Shown piece after piece: positions 21,994-22,336 of a stretch of DNA of 22,336 nucleotides. This DNA is from an uncultured Collinsella sp. (GTDB taxonomy: Bacteria; Actinomycetota; Coriobacteriia; Coriobacteriales; Coriobacteriaceae). Under the pieces are notes generated by a model. The model did no database searches. It was given only the letters and a program-made list of their open reading frames with translations, and had not been told where the DNA came from. A program made the position numbers and the translations under genes. The stretch covers positions 1 to 22,336 of the forward strand of contig CABSNL010000032.1 in the NCBI GenBank assembly GCA_902479095.1. Direction: 5' to 3'. Position 1 is the first letter of the stretch. Each line of letters starts with the position of its first letter.

Positions 21994-22290
21994 ATGTTCG
22001 ATCAGTTCTACACCACGCTTGAGTCCCTGGGTATCGTGCCGGTCGTCGTGCTCGACAAGGTCGAGGACGCCGCCCCGCTCGCCCACGCTCTTATGGCAGC
22101 CGGCATGAAGTCCGCCGAGGTCACCTTCCGCACCGCCTGCGCCGCCGAGTGCATCGCCGCTATGGCCGAGGCCGAGCCCGAGATGTGCGTTGGTGCCGGC
22201 ACCGTCCTGACCGTCGAGCAGGTTGAGCAGGCCCGCGCCGCCGGTGCCGAGTTCATCGTCTCCCCGGGTTACAACGAGGACGTCGTGAAG
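21994..22290 (+). CDS. eda: KDPG/KHG aldolase, N-terminal 99 residues, truncated by contig end
   Basis: The start of a 2-keto-3-deoxy-6-phosphogluconate aldolase, which splits KDPG into pyruvate and glyceraldehyde 3-phosphate. Visible features are GIVPVVVL, AEVTFRT with general-base-region E42 and phosphate-site R46, VGAGTVLTVEQ and EFIVSPGYN. The family is about 205-215 residues long, so roughly half is present and the Schiff-base lysine is beyond the end. GAAAGGAAC is spaced well before the ATG. The frame continues past 22290 only into adapter sequence, so the residues read there (PVSYTHLRAHETEAD) are not part of the protein. It lies 253 bp behind kdgK in the same direction, and the gap holds three RNA hairpins. 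Confidence 0.92.
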
Positions 22291-22291
22291 C

Positions 22292-22336
22292 CTGTCTCTT
22301 ATACACATCTCCGAGCCCACGAGACCGAGGCTGATC
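22292..22336 (+). other. Illumina Nextera adapter and index (sequencing artefact)
   Basis: CTGTCTCTTATACACATCT (22292-22310) is the Tn5 mosaic-end sequence used in Nextera libraries; CCGAGCCCACGAGAC (22311-22325) is the read-2 adapter; CGAGGCTG (22326-22333) matches the i7 index I know as N710; ATC begins the P7 sequence. This is read-through into adapter left at a contig end. The true genomic end is 22290 or 22291. Confidence 0.97.

Noticed and set aside
21655..22320. A 221-codon minus-strand frame beginning MGSEMCIRDR
   Set aside because: Its start is encoded by adapter sequence and the rest is antisense to eda, the structured gap and kdgK.
21994..22336. KDPG aldolase with a novel C-terminal extension
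   Set aside because: The extension is a translation of the Nextera adapter and index, not genomic sequence.

Overview
The window looks like chromosomal DNA of a high-GC gut actinobacterium of the class Coriobacteriia, most like Collinsella. This rests on base composition, protein sequence character and the style of the dispersed hairpin repeats; no search was run. It is the end of an assembled contig: the last 45 bases (22292-22336) are Illumina Nextera adapter plus index and not genomic DNA.

Layout, left to right. 1-2.4 kb: a Cof-type HAD phosphatase and an MFS transporter, both minus strand, separated and flanked by hairpin repeats. 2.6-5.0 kb: a molybdenum cofactor operon on the minus strand, moaA followed after 4 nt by a moaC-mobB fusion gene, with a terminator behind it. 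5.2-6.3 kb: a minus-strand protein with a nuclease-like C-terminus, bracketed by two copies of a 65-bp palindrome. 6.5-10.2 kb: two overlapping minus-strand genes for a heterodimeric ABC exporter with one degenerate ATP site. 10.4-12.75 kb: on the plus strand, a MATE efflux pump and a MerR/BmrR-type regulator, with a MerR-style dyad promoter in front of the pump. 12.7-15.15 kb: ligA and a 59-codon gene coupled to it, minus strand. 15.15-15.6 kb: a gene-free stretch with a 203-bp element bounded by 29-bp perfect inverted repeats, a further hairpin repeat and a terminator. 15.6-17.06 kb: a membrane-anchored HtrA protease. 17.26-19.3 kb: an OmpR-type GlnR-like regulator behind a glutamine-synthetase-family gene whose active-site loops are strongly altered. 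19.45-22.29 kb: a LacI-type regulator divergent from a 2-keto-3-deoxygluconate kinase and a truncated KDPG aldolase.

Functional units. moaA and moaC-mobB carry out the first steps of molybdopterin synthesis plus a cofactor-maturation GTPase step. The MATE pump and MerR regulator form a likely self-contained drug-response pair. The LacI repressor, kinase and aldolase make a hexuronate/ketodeoxygluconate catabolic module, with tandem LacI-type operators just after the promoter -10 and unusually structured RNA leaders in front of both enzyme genes. The regulator next to the glutamine-synthetase homologue suggests a nitrogen-control pair.

The less ordinary content is (i) several families of short palindromic repeats, most of them just downstream of stop codons, (ii) the MITE-like element, (iii) the glutamine-synthetase homologue lacking metal- and substrate-binding residues, and (iv) the structured leaders in the kdgK-eda region. 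No rRNA, tRNA, CRISPR array, transposase gene or prophage gene was seen.
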